Below the pieces are notes generated by a model, which saw nothing but the letters and a program-made list of their open reading frames with translations, was not told the origin of the DNA and did not search any database. The position numbers and the translations under genes are program-made. Below are positions 1 to 8,084 of a DNA stretch of 64,000 nt, piece by piece. Positions within the stretch are counted from its first letter, which is position 1. Each line of letters begins with the position of its first letter. Source of the stretch: Candidatus Cloacimonadota bacterium (GTDB lineage Bacteria; Cloacimonadota; Cloacimonadia; Cloacimonadales; Cloacimonadaceae); contig JAHDQK010000033.1 in the NCBI GenBank assembly GCA_018433885.1, positions 16,114-80,113 on the forward strand, given 5' to 3'.

Positions 1-2
1 AC

Positions 3-194
3 TGGCAACGTTATATCGATATGCGTAAGAAGCATCAGAAGACCAAGATAAACCATAATCTTGCCTTAGGCGTAATGCTCTTCAATCGCGCCCTGAGTAT
101 GGTAGATACCGCATTAATCAGCCGCAACCTGCATCTTCATGCCCAACTTTCCGGCACAGATGGGATGATGCTCAATTGCGAATTGAGGTTCTAA
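3..194 (+). CDS. C-terminal end of a small outer-membrane-type protein (partial)
   Basis: The reading frame is open from the window edge and stops with TAA at 192-194. The visible 63 residues end in ...MLNCELRF. A terminal phenylalanine after alternating hydrophobic residues is typical of outer-membrane beta-strands. The stop overlaps the start of the next gene (TAATG), so the two are translationally coupled. The next protein ends in a similar way (...LKLSVKF), which suggests a tandem pair of related proteins, perhaps of the DUF5683 type. The function is unknown and the start lies outside the window. Confidence 0.6.
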   Translation, partial: WQRYIDMRKKHQKTKINHNLALGVMLFNRALSMVDTALISRNLHLHAQLSGTDGMMLNCELRF

Positions 195-844
195 TGAAGA
201 TTACCCGCGCCACAGCTCTTATATTGCTGTTCATGTTAACTATCAGTACCTTACCCGCCAAAAGCAAGGATTTTCTGTTGTCCTTGGCAGTTCCGGGATT
301 CGCTCAGATCAAGGATGGAAGAGGCTATGGATATTCTCTTCTCGCCGCCGAAGCGTTACTCATCGGAGGTCAGCTTTATCTGAAAAGCGAAGCCAACCTC
401 TTGAGAGATGATTCCTACACATATGCCCTGAAGTTTGCCCATATCAATCCTGGAGATTATGACAGCGAGTTCTTGAAGAACTTGGGTAAATACGAATCCA
501 GCGGCTATGATGCCATGGGTTATAACTCAACGGTGCGAAATCAAGCTGTAATGTTATATCCCGACGATCCCGAGGGACAACAGCTCTACATCGAAGCCAA
601 TGCTTATGGTGACGATAAATACTGGGATTGGGATAGTCAGACCCATAAGAGTGAATATAACCGAATGAGAAACGACGCTCAGGATCTGGAGTCCTTCGCC
701 AAACTGGCTTTTGGTGTAACGATTCTGAACCACTTAGTGAGTGGATTTGACGTGCTAAGATACAACGCTTCAGAATCGAGAGCAAGGTTCTCTATGGACT
801 ATCGTTCTCGCACCCCTCAACTGAAGTTATCGGTGAAGTTCTGA
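194..844 (+). CDS. Secreted/outer-membrane DUF5683-like hypothetical protein
   Basis: 216 aa counted from the ATG at 194. An in-frame TTG 18 bp upstream is less likely, because the ATG overlaps the previous stop and is followed directly by a signal peptide (MKITRATALILLFMLTIST, cleavage probably near residue 24). After the signal comes SLAVPGFAQIKDGRGYGYSL, which resembles the 'P-G-x-x-Q' amphipathic motif of DUF5683 proteins. The protein ends in Phe (KLSVKF), as expected for a membrane-inserted strand. No catalytic residues are visible. Its stop overlaps the coaBC start (ATGA), so it may be the second gene of an operon running into coenzyme A biosynthesis. The family assignment is tentative. 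Confidence 0.7.
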   Translation: MKITRATALILLFMLTISTLPAKSKDFLLSLAVPGFAQIKDGRGYGYSLLAAEALLIGGQLYLKSEANLLRDDSYTYALKFAHINPGDYDSEFLKNLGKYESSGYDAMGYNSTVRNQAVMLYPDDPEGQQLYIEANAYGDDKYWDWDSQTHKSEYNRMRNDAQDLESFAKLAFGVTILNHLVSGFDVLRYNASESRARFSMDYRSRTPQLKLSVKF

Positions 845-2010
845 TGTCCAAGCTCAAGATTGTTCTCGGGGTGACAGGCGGAATCGCTGCTTATAAAGCG
901 ATTGATCTTGCCAGCAGATTGTTCAAAGAAGGGTTTCAGGTACGAACCGTTTTCACAGAAGCCGCAGCTAAGTTTGTAAGTCCGATCAATTTTGCCGCCA
1001 TCACCCATGAAAGCGTTCATGATTCCTTGTGGGAAGATGACGACCCAATTCCGCATATATCGTTGGCAGATTGGGCTGATCTGGTAGTGATAGCCCCTGC
1101 AACGGCAAACACCATTGCTAAGGCTGTAGCTGGAATCTCGGACAACTTATTAAGTTCTATCCTATTGGCCCACACCAAGCCTGTGTTGTGGGTTCCCGCT
1201 ATGAATGTGAACATGTATCAAAACCCCGTTACCCAAAGGAATCTTGCCATTTTAGCGGAACGGGGTCACCATGTTCTGGACCCTGCCACAGGGCTGCTGG
1301 CTTGCGCTTATACCGGCAAAGGCAAGTATCCTCCAAATATCGAGATAGTTTACGCCATCAAGACCTATCTGAATTACAGACGTGATCTCATTGGTATTAG
1401 AGCGCTGGTTTCCGCTGGAGCGACCGTGGAAGCGATAGATCCCATGCGAGTTATCAGCAACAGAAGCTCCGGCAAAATGGGGCTTGCTCTTGCCAGAGCG
1501 TTAAGCCTACGCGGTGCAAGTGTAAAACTTGTGTATGCCTCCATCAACCAGGAGATTCCATACTACCTGAGCGATGCTATCCAAGCGCTTTCTGTTCAAG
1601 AAATGAGGGACGTCATTGTGCCATTGGCGGAGGAATGCGATTGGATCTTTAAGTGTGCTGCTGTTTCAGACTACAAGCCAAGTAGCTACAGCGAGCAAAA
1701 GATCAAAAAAGGCGAAGACCTTAGCATTCATCTTGAACAAACGATTGACATACTTACTGAACTCGGGAACAATAAAAAGTGCTCACAAAAGCTAGTAGGC
1801 TTTGCGGCTGAGACTCAGGATATTATCGACAACGCAAAGGGAAAACTTGAGCGTAAGAACTTGGATATGATTGTGGCAAATCATCTGGAAAACGCTGGTA
1901 AGGATACCAACCGGATTGTGGTGATAGATAAAAAGGGTGAAACAAAGAGCATCGAAGGATGCAAGTTTGAACTCGCACACAAGATCATCGACCATCTGAA
2001 GGAGATTTGA
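844..2010 (+). CDS. coaBC: Bifunctional phosphopantothenoylcysteine decarboxylase / phosphopantothenate-cysteine ligase
   Basis: 388 aa, the usual length for CoaBC, which makes two consecutive steps of coenzyme A synthesis in the cytoplasm. The CoaC half carries the FMN-binding start LGVTGGIAAYKA (8-19), the catalytic His in HISLADWAD (H71), the PAMN motif (118-121) and the reactive Cys in LLACAYTGKGK (C154). The CoaB half starts near residue 185 with the nucleotide-binding VSAGATVEAIDPMR and ISNRSSGKMG, followed by the lysine-rich segment near KIKKGED. Both active sites look intact. The gene starts on the stop of the upstream membrane protein and is followed after 4 bp by an SDR gene. Confidence 0.96.
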   Translation: MSKLKIVLGVTGGIAAYKAIDLASRLFKEGFQVRTVFTEAAAKFVSPINFAAITHESVHDSLWEDDDPIPHISLADWADLVVIAPATANTIAKAVAGISDNLLSSILLAHTKPVLWVPAMNVNMYQNPVTQRNLAILAERGHHVLDPATGLLACAYTGKGKYPPNIEIVYAIKTYLNYRRDLIGIRALVSAGATVEAIDPMRVISNRSSGKMGLALARALSLRGASVKLVYASINQEIPYYLSDAIQALSVQEMRDVIVPLAEECDWIFKCAAVSDYKPSSYSEQKIKKGEDLSIHLEQTIDILTELGNNKKCSQKLVGFAAETQDIIDNAKGKLERKNLDMIVANHLENAGKDTNRIVVIDKKGETKSIEGCKFELAHKIIDHLKEI

Positions 2011-2014
2011 ACAG

Positions 2015-2728
2015 GTGCTCCTGATAAGCGGTGCAAATTCTCAGATCGGCAGTTTTCTTGCCCGAGCTTATCAAGCTGAGGGGAGAGAGCTGATATGCCT
2101 TTATCATGAACGCAAACAACGACTTGAGGGCATTCAAGCTCCCCTTTTACAAGCTGATCTGATGAATTACCATGCCACCGAAGCAATTCTGCAACAATAT
2201 CTTCCCAGAATAACCCAGGCCATTCACTGTAGCGCTGTGCGCAGCGAAGATCACCGTGCTTTAGCGGATACAGAACCAATTATTTTTCACAAAGTGATCG
2301 AACAGAATATCTACCCGGCGTATCATATTCTACGGTTGCTGCTACCTGCCATGCGAGCCCAGGCTTTTGGCAGGATCGTGTTGTTCAGTTCAGACGTGAG
2401 TCAAACCGGATTGCCAATGGGGAGTGCCTACGCTGCAGCCAAAGCCGCGATAGCCAATATGGCAAAAAGCAGTGCGCAGGAAAACGCCGGGATGGATGTA
2501 TTGATTAACAGCATTGCTCCTGGTCCTGTAGAAACGGCTATGGAACAAGATTTCAGCGAAGAGTATCTGGAGTTTCGCAGGAAGTATTTTAGCGCACACT
2601 TACAGCGTACGGCTTCCGGTAAACTGGTTACTATGGAAGAAATTAAACTGTTGACAGATATGCTGATATCCGCGAAGCTCCGGAATTTGTGCGGGGAAGA
2701 GCTTGTTATCAATGGAGGCAAGAAGTGA
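2015..2728 (+). CDS. Short-chain dehydrogenase/reductase (SDR) family protein
   Basis: 237 aa, starting at a GTG with GGAG 10 bases upstream (inside the end of coaBC). A Rossmann nucleotide-binding turn lies at the N-terminus (LLISGANSQIGSFLA, replacing the classic TGxxxGIG). The catalytic Ser is in VLFSSD near residue 127 and the Tyr-Lys pair in SAYAAAKAA near residue 140. The PGPVET segment that follows is typical of classical SDRs. The substrate cannot be told from the sequence. Members this close to FabG act on 3-oxoacyl-ACP or small ketones, but the altered glycine motif argues against a simple FabG call. The gene overlaps the next one by GTGA. Confidence 0.85.
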   Translation: MLLISGANSQIGSFLARAYQAEGRELICLYHERKQRLEGIQAPLLQADLMNYHATEAILQQYLPRITQAIHCSAVRSEDHRALADTEPIIFHKVIEQNIYPAYHILRLLLPAMRAQAFGRIVLFSSDVSQTGLPMGSAYAAAKAAIANMAKSSAQENAGMDVLINSIAPGPVETAMEQDFSEEYLEFRRKYFSAHLQRTASGKLVTMEEIKLLTDMLISAKLRNLCGEELVINGGKK

Positions 2729-3477
2729 AACGATTTATAATAGCAATCATCCTGCTTAGCGCAATGAGCCTGAGTGCGGCAGTGTTTATGGATGGTGAGA
2801 AGCTCACCTTCAACGTGAAATATGGCATCGTCAACGCCGCTGAAGCCACTCTGGAAGCCAGAACTTCAGTTTATCAAGGTACCCCGGTGTGGTATTTAAC
2901 AACAAATGCCAGAACTCACAATTTCTTCGATAAGTTCTTTAAGATCAGGGACCGCGTGGAATCCTGGTGGGATAAAGAATCTCTACTACCTTACAAGTTT
3001 TCCAAGAATTTGCAGGAAGGCAGATACAGGCAGCACAGGGTACACATTTACGACCATGCGCGCCGTCGCACCACGTATCAAAGATGGTCGTTTCGAGAGA
3101 ATAGATTTGAGAACAGCGAAATGGATATGCCGATCGATGCCCAAGATATCCTTAGCGCGTTCTATTATGTACGCAGTCAGCCCCTACAAGTAGGAAAGAG
3201 TGTGATGGTAAACATCACTGCCGATGGCAGAAACATGCCCACTGAAGTACTTGTGCATCGCAAAGAAAAGGTAAAGAGCATCTTTGGAGAAGTGGAGTGT
3301 CTGGTGATCGAGCCCAAGCTGAAGGGAGAAGCTCTATTCAAACAAACCGGCAATATCTTGATCTGGGTAACAAACGATGCCTTCAAGATTCCCGTGAAAC
3401 TTGAAAGTAAGATCAGTTTTGGTTCGTTTACCGCAACTCTGGAAAGCGCTCAAAAGGTTCCTTTGAAACTGAAATGA
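2725..3477 (+). CDS. DUF3108 domain-containing secreted protein
   Basis: 250 aa from the GTG at 2725. A GGAGG sits just upstream and the codon overlaps the preceding TGA (GTGA). Twelve more upstream codons are open but would precede the signal peptide. The signal peptide is MKRFIIAIILLSAMSLSAA. The mature part opens with GEKLTFNVKYGIVNAAEATL, and has the aromatic-rich DRVESWWDKESLLPYKFSK stretch characteristic of DUF3108 periplasmic proteins, which are probably beta-rich. The biochemical role is not known. Its stop overlaps the start of queA by 4 bp, which places a periplasmic protein inside a run of cofactor and tRNA-modification genes. Confidence 0.8.
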   Translation: MKRFIIAIILLSAMSLSAAVFMDGEKLTFNVKYGIVNAAEATLEARTSVYQGTPVWYLTTNARTHNFFDKFFKIRDRVESWWDKESLLPYKFSKNLQEGRYRQHRVHIYDHARRRTTYQRWSFRENRFENSEMDMPIDAQDILSAFYYVRSQPLQVGKSVMVNITADGRNMPTEVLVHRKEKVKSIFGEVECLVIEPKLKGEALFKQTGNILIWVTNDAFKIPVKLESKISFGSFTATLESAQKVPLKLK

Positions 3478-4517
3478 AAGCTGATTTGCTGCAACGAAAC
3501 TCTTACCATTATGAACTTCCTGCAGAGCTGATCGCCCAGTATCCTGCTCAGAAACGTGACGAATCCAGGTTGATGCATCTGCAGCGAGGGGATAAGACAA
3601 TAGATCACAAGTTGTTCAGTGATCTCCCGGATTTGTTGCGGGAGGGAGACCTATTGGTACTGAACAACAGCAAGGTATTCCCTGCCAGACTCTTCGGTGA
3701 GAAATCCAATGGCACGAAAATCGAGGTTTTGCTCCTAAGTCCAGATTCCGCCCATGATACTTGGAAATGTCTGGTGTATCCGGGAAAGAGATTGAAGGAG
3801 GAGCAGTACATTACTTTCTCGGAAAACATGAGGGGTTATGTGTTTTCTGGGGCAAATGACGGTACCCGCCTGATTCGTTTGGAGTATGAAGGAGATTTCT
3901 GGGCAGCCATCGATAAAGTTGGTCATATACCCCTTCCGCCCTATATCAACCGTCCGGATGAAGACGAGGATAGAGAGCGGTATCAAACCATATATGCCCG
4001 CGAGCCCGGATCGGTGGCGGCACCCACCGCGGGATTGCATTTCAGCCCTGTTTTGATGGATACCCTCAAGGCAAAAGGAGTGCAGTTTGCCGAACTGACT
4101 CTTCATGTAGGCATTGGCACTTTCCGACCCGTTAAAACAGACGATATCACCCAGCACTTGATGCATAGCGAATGTGTAGAAATACCGGAAACAACAGCGG
4201 AGCTTGTTAACTGTGCCAAGCAGGAGAACCGCAGAGTAATAGCCGTGGGTAGCACCAGTGTGCGCAGCTTGGAGAGTTTTTGGGAAGATGGCAGATTGCA
4301 AGCTGGAAATCGCTGGACAGATATCTTTATATATCCTGGTTACAATTTCAAGGTTGCGGATGCGATGATCACAAATTTTCATCTGCCGGAATCTACTCTA
4401 TTAATGATGATTTCCGCATTTGCCGGGTATGATTTCGTGATGGAAGCATATCGACTTGCGGTTTCCGAACGGTATAGATTTTTTAGTTATGGCGACGCCA
4501 TGTTGATCGAACTATGA
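3474..4517 (+). CDS. queA: S-adenosylmethionine:tRNA ribosyltransferase-isomerase
   Basis: 347 aa, full length for QueA, which transfers the ribosyl part of SAM to 7-aminomethyl-7-deazaguanine in tRNA to make epoxyqueuosine. Recognisable family motifs are YHYELPAELIAQYP at the N-terminus, LLVLNNSKVFPARLFG, VAAPTAGLHFSP, LHVGIGTFRPVK, AVGSTSVRSLE and MITNFHLPESTLLMM. The gene overlaps its upstream neighbour (ATGA) and is itself overlapped by birA (ATGA), so it sits in the middle of a single coupled transcription unit from about 194 to 5233. No tgt, queF or queG is present in the window. Confidence 0.97.
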   Translation: MKADLLQRNSYHYELPAELIAQYPAQKRDESRLMHLQRGDKTIDHKLFSDLPDLLREGDLLVLNNSKVFPARLFGEKSNGTKIEVLLLSPDSAHDTWKCLVYPGKRLKEEQYITFSENMRGYVFSGANDGTRLIRLEYEGDFWAAIDKVGHIPLPPYINRPDEDEDRERYQTIYAREPGSVAAPTAGLHFSPVLMDTLKAKGVQFAELTLHVGIGTFRPVKTDDITQHLMHSECVEIPETTAELVNCAKQENRRVIAVGSTSVRSLESFWEDGRLQAGNRWTDIFIYPGYNFKVADAMITNFHLPESTLLMMISAFAGYDFVMEAYRLAVSERYRFFSYGDAMLIEL

Positions 4518-5233
4518 AAGAGAGAAGCTATTTCTATTATGACGAATTGGACAGCACAATGCTGGAGTACAAAAGACTCCGTGAGGTTCATAAGGGCTTG
4601 ATATCCGTACGAACGGAAAAGCAAGAAGATGGCGTAGGCAGAAACGACAAGGTCTGGCTATCTCCTCCTGGTGGTTTGTGGTTTACTTTTGATATCAGAT
4701 ACAGCGGATTTGTGGCATCCTTTGGCTTGTATACGGGATATTGTATCCATCGCGAGCTATGTAACTTATTCTCTCCGCTGGTTGACAAGTTACAGATCAA
4801 ATGGACAAACGACATCATCTATGACGGAAAGAAGTTGGGGGGATTGCTGTGTCAGAGTCGCCCGGGTTATTATACAATCGGGGTGGGAATCAATACTAAT
4901 AATGAGATAGACTCGCATCTGGGCAAGTTTGGTGCTACCAGCATGAAAGAGATTCTCGGTTGTGAGATATCCAACGAACAGCTCTGCTACAGCCTGATCA
5001 ATGCGGTGGAAAAGTGCGAAAGATTATTAAATCACGAAATCACCTATATCACCTATTGCAACGAGCACTTGTTCGGTAAGAACCAGTTAGCTCTAATAGA
5101 TGTCGGAACCACACCTTTTGAGGCGGAAATCCTAGGAATAGATCTCAAAGGAGCTTTAATCGTTCGTAAAGAAATGGGGGAGATCCTGAATCTGAACTCC
5201 GGCTCCATCCTTAGTATAAAAGCTTTTTCTTGA
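4514..5233 (+). CDS. birA: Biotin--[acetyl-CoA-carboxylase] ligase (no DNA-binding domain)
   Basis: 239 aa. The protein begins directly with the catalytic domain (YFYYDELDSTMLEYKRL) and has no N-terminal helix-turn-helix, so it is a monofunctional ligase that should not repress biotin genes. The biotinyl-AMP loop reads EDGVGRNDKVW, a relaxed version of the usual GRGRxxR motif. Other family signatures are PPGGLWFTF, the catalytic lysine segment IKWTNDIIYDGKKLGGLL and VGINTNN. A small C-terminal SH3-like domain follows. It attaches biotin to carboxylase or decarboxylase carrier proteins. The start overlaps the queA stop. Confidence 0.93.
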   Translation: MKERSYFYYDELDSTMLEYKRLREVHKGLISVRTEKQEDGVGRNDKVWLSPPGGLWFTFDIRYSGFVASFGLYTGYCIHRELCNLFSPLVDKLQIKWTNDIIYDGKKLGGLLCQSRPGYYTIGVGINTNNEIDSHLGKFGATSMKEILGCEISNEQLCYSLINAVEKCERLLNHEITYITYCNEHLFGKNQLALIDVGTTPFEAEILGIDLKGALIVRKEMGEILNLNSGSILSIKAFS

Positions 5234-5298
5234 CAGATACACATACCTTAAATCTTTGTAAAAGACAAGAATCGAATATCCATACCCTGGAGGATCTA

Positions 5299-6957
5299 AT
5301 GAACAGATTGTTGCTGATTGCCATGGTTGCCTTCTTGCTGATTTCAGCTTGCTCGGTGAATAGTGGCATGCCCGAACTTAACGTAGCTCAGGATGAATAC
5401 ACCGGTTTAGTTACCAAAGTTGCCTTCCTGCCAATCAAAGCCATGGATGCCAGAAGCAGAAACGTACGCAAAATTCTCACCGTAAGAGATTTGGACTATG
5501 TTTTTTCCGCTTATCCGCAGTATGAGCTGATGAACATGGAAGTAGTCGCCGATGAATTCAACGCTTTCCGCTTTCCTGATGTTGATGATATTGATCTTGA
5601 TGAAATGGTCGAAGTAGCCGAAGCCATGGGCGCGAACGTTTTGATATTGGGGAACATCGCTTCTCTGCGTGCGGATCTTTTTGCCATGAACCTCAGGTTT
5701 TTCAGTGCTCGCACAAACGAGCTACGGCAGGTGAATTTCAATGTGGCAAACCTCAAAGAAACCCGCTGGAAACAGCTTAATGAATCTTTGATGGCAGAAT
5801 TGGATCGCTTTATCTCCACCGAAGTTGACCGTATCTTCAACGTTGCTACAAACTTCTATGCCGGCGCAAAATATGCCGATGCCGAAAGCCAGCTGCAAAC
5901 CGCCATTGGCTTGGATCCGGAAAACGTGGATGCTTATTACTACTTGGGCGCAACATATTATAAAACAGATAGATACGCTTTAGCGGAAACCAGCTTTAAC
6001 CAAGCTTTGGAATTGGATCCTACGCATTACCAGACCTTGGTGATGATGAACGAGATGTACGAGAAAACAGGCGAAAACCTCAAGCGCATCGGAGTCATGG
6101 AAAGAATTGCTGATATCAACGACGATGTAGAACTCTGGCTAGCGATTGGAAACCTGTATGCCGAAGCGGGAGAGATGGTAAAATCTGAGACTGCATTCAG
6201 AAACGCTTTGGCTTTGGATGAATCCAGCACCACCGTACAAACACGTCTTGCATTCCTCTTGTTTGATCAGGAACGCTTTGCCGAGGCTATTCCATATCTG
6301 GAAAGCGCTTACGACAACCTCCCCGAGAACGACCTCCTTTCCAGACGCCTGGCTGTATCCTATCAGCGTAGCGGACGCATGGCAGAAGCCATCGCCAGAT
6401 ATGAAGGCTTGATTCGCACCAATCCGAACAACGTTAACGCTTATCTGAACGTCGTGAGCCTGTATCGCAACCAGGCTACCGAAGCTGCAGACCAGGCCGT
6501 GAAAAACGAGATGAATGCCAAAGCTATCGCCACCATGAATCAATTGATCGCGATAGCCCCGAATAATCCCATGGCATATTTGAATCTGGCAAGTATCTAC
6601 CTGGCTCAGAGCAACAATGTTGAGGCAGAAAAGAATGCTAATGCCACCATCCAAAGAGATCCCAGCTTGTACCAGCCCTACATGATATTAGCAACAGTCA
6701 GCCAATCCAAAGGGACTCTTGATTACAACCGCTTTGCTGATTTGGAAAAACGTGCTGCCGCTGCTGTTGGTCGCCAAGCCACCACACTCTCCAGGGAACG
6801 GGATGCTGCCAAAGCTAGTGCAAACAACCATTTCCGCACGGCTGTAACTCATTTGAATACTGCCAGAACTCTAAGCTCCGAACCTGAAATTCTGAGAGAT
6901 ATCCAGACCCGGCTCAACTCTCTGAGCAATCTGGTATCAGCCACTACTGGATATTAA
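5299..6957 (+). CDS. TPR-repeat lipoprotein
   Basis: 552 aa from the ATG at 5299, preceded by GGAGG (5289-5293). A longer in-frame start at 5230 would place 23 extra residues before the signal sequence and is rejected. The N-terminus is a lipoprotein signal (MNRLLLIAMVAFLLISAC, lipidated Cys at 18). After a domain of about 160 residues of unknown fold there are at least eight tetratricopeptide repeats (for example YADAESQLQTAIGLDPENV and YALAETSFNQALELDP) from about residue 190 to 480. It is probably a periplasm-facing scaffold anchored to a membrane. The last gene of the rightward operon is followed by a strong terminator. Confidence 0.85.
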   Translation: MNRLLLIAMVAFLLISACSVNSGMPELNVAQDEYTGLVTKVAFLPIKAMDARSRNVRKILTVRDLDYVFSAYPQYELMNMEVVADEFNAFRFPDVDDIDLDEMVEVAEAMGANVLILGNIASLRADLFAMNLRFFSARTNELRQVNFNVANLKETRWKQLNESLMAELDRFISTEVDRIFNVATNFYAGAKYADAESQLQTAIGLDPENVDAYYYLGATYYKTDRYALAETSFNQALELDPTHYQTLVMMNEMYEKTGENLKRIGVMERIADINDDVELWLAIGNLYAEAGEMVKSETAFRNALALDESSTTVQTRLAFLLFDQERFAEAIPYLESAYDNLPENDLLSRRLAVSYQRSGRMAEAIARYEGLIRTNPNNVNAYLNVVSLYRNQATEAADQAVKNEMNAKAIATMNQLIAIAPNNPMAYLNLASIYLAQSNNVEAEKNANATIQRDPSLYQPYMILATVSQSKGTLDYNRFADLEKRAAAAVGRQATTLSRERDAAKASANNHFRTAVTHLNTARTLSSEPEILRDIQTRLNSLSNLVSATTGY

Positions 6958-6983
6958 TATAGATCCATTCACATAGAAAGAAA

Positions 6984-7012
6984 AAAGCCACTCTCCAGAG
7001 TGGCTTTTTTTT
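6984..7012 (+). terminator. Rho-independent terminator after the TPR lipoprotein
   Basis: AAAGCCACTC and GAGTGGCTTT form a 10-bp stem with a TCCA loop, followed directly by a run of T (7005-7012). It lies 27 bp after the stop of the TPR lipoprotein gene and ends the rightward operon. Confidence 0.9.
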
Positions 7013-7065
7013 GCGGTCGCGGCATTCTGCGATTATTTAAAAATCACGTCAATGTGATGTAGTGT

Positions 7066-7334
7066 GGGCGACACAAATTATTGATATCCCGGGTTTTCAA
7101 ATATCGGATCAAATGGTATTCTCAATGATGCCGGATGTATGGGCACGAGAATCCCGCCAAGGGAGACACAATTGTAACGGAGGATTTCGAACCCCCGAAT
7201 AATGGAACGACAGATTGACGTGACCGTCAAACAGCCCCGCCAGGGTCGACACCGATCTTAGCGAGGGTGTGTAGCGTAGCGAAGCCCCTCGTAGTAAGGA
7301 AAAAGCGATCCCGAGTCCCTCGCGGGCGACACAA
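7066..7334. repeat. Three dispersed copies of GGGMGACACAA in a GC-rich block
   Basis: Copies are at 7066-7076 (GGGCGACACAA), 7161-7171 (GGGAGACACAA) and 7324-7334 (GGGCGACACAA), spaced 95 and 163 bp apart and all in the same orientation. Sequence between them contains GC-rich segments and inverted repeats. What the block does is unknown. Confidence 0.5.
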
Positions 7335-7485
7335 GTCAATGGGATAGCATGTAGCACAATAACAACACCAACATGTTTCTATGGTTATGTAATTTAAGCT
7401 TGGAGAATCCTGTTCCAGATCATTCCACAGAAAAAAGAACCAGGAGATGGCAGCGGATATAATGGCCTCGAATCATGCAATCTCG

Positions 7486-7573
7486 CCCCCATTGCTTGAA
7501 GCAGTGGCGAAGCTGTGTTGATACAGTGGCTACTGCTGCAAAGAAGCATCGCGATACTTACGACGAATGGGGG
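7486..7573 (+). repeat. Intergenic repeat, copy 1 (CCCCATT...AATGGGG family)
   Basis: 88 bp bounded by CCCCCATT (7486-7493) and AATGGGGG (7566-7573). The interior contains GAAGCAGTGGCGAAGCTGTG and then ACTGCTGCAAAG, with internal self-complementarity (AGCAGTGGC against GGCTACTGCT). Two related copies are at 22010-22096 (opposite strand) and 38665-38750. All three lie in gaps between genes. Confidence 0.55.
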
Positions 7574-7743
7574 AGAAACAGGCTGGAGCTTAAGATTGAA
7601 TTCCGGGGAAAGCTATGTCGTTATCCCGTAACATGGCATTTTATATCTGTATGTGGAACTTGATATTGAGAAGTGGTTTTCTAACGAGTGTGCCGGAAGC
7701 AATTACTCAATTCATCTAGTGAAAATGGTCTGGATAAATAAAT

Positions 7744-7772
7744 GGGCACGCTTCCTTAGTGGAGGCATGCCC
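7744..7772 (-). terminator. Probable terminator of the leftward tdk-to-PorV gene block
   Basis: GGGCACGCTTCC and GGAGGCATGCCC form a 12-bp stem with one mismatch, one wobble and a TTAGT loop. Read on the minus strand it is followed by ATTTATTTAT. It lies about 20 bp past the stop of the last leftward gene (7793). Confidence 0.6.
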
Positions 7773-7792
7773 AAACACTTTGGAAACAAGGA

Positions 7793-8074
7793 TCAGTAGA
7801 AGAAGATTTTTACACCGATCGCGATAAGCAGAACGCTATTGATAGCTAACCAGATCATTACTTTTCCGGCGATCTTTTCATATGTCTCGCGATTGTGTTG
7901 TATCTTTCTTTCCAGACGTACAAGCATGTGTTCCATGGTTGCCATCTTTTCGGCAGTGTGATCTTTTTTTCTGATGTTTCCATTATGGTTCATATCTCTC
8001 TTAAGGTGTCTGAAGAGTTCGAACACCAAGGGTAAATAGGCGGGTAAAAAACGTCTCAAACCGGCTCCTGCCAT
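7793..8074 (-). CDS. Small hypothetical protein with C-terminal membrane anchor
   Basis: 93 aa from the ATG at 8074, which is preceded by AAGGAG at a 6-base distance. A start 21 bp further upstream would overlap the neighbouring gene and has no such site. The N-terminal third is basic, the middle (KMATMEHMLVRLERKIQHN) is likely a short coiled coil, and the C-terminus is one transmembrane helix (IWLAINSVLLIAIGVKIFF). The layout resembles small phage-like XhlA proteins, but this is only shape similarity. It is the last gene of the leftward block after the PorV-like barrel. Confidence 0.7.
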   Translation of the reverse strand: MAGAGLRRFLPAYLPLVFELFRHLKRDMNHNGNIRKKDHTAEKMATMEHMLVRLERKIQHNRETYEKIAGKVMIWLAINSVLLIAIGVKIFFY

Positions 8075-8084
8075 TTCGTCTCCT

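Larger units (their letters stand above)
7013..7742. other. 730-bp non-coding stretch with short repeats and hairpins
   Basis: No convincing gene. The only open frame (7475-7663, 62 codons) has no ribosome-binding site and lies across the repeat described at 7486-7573. The left part (7060-7340) is GC-rich for the window and carries three copies of GGGMGACACAA (7066-7076, 7161-7171, 7324-7334) and the small hairpin TTGACG-TGAC-CGTCAA (7213-7228). It could hold a structured RNA or the remains of a mobile element. The right part is AT-richer. Confidence 0.6.

Noticed and set aside
7150..7210. T-arm-like stretch GGGGTTCGAAATCC suggesting a tRNA
   Set aside because: No acceptor, D-arm or anticodon arm can be folded around it at the right distances on either strand.
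7109..7357. Open frame of 82 codons on the minus strand
   Set aside because: Lies in the GC-rich non-coding block, with no ribosome-binding site and low-complexity composition; better explained as chance in a structured region.
7475..7663. Open frame of 62 codons on the plus strand
   Set aside because: Overlaps the repeat copy at 7486-7573 and has no start site or similarity; not counted as a gene.
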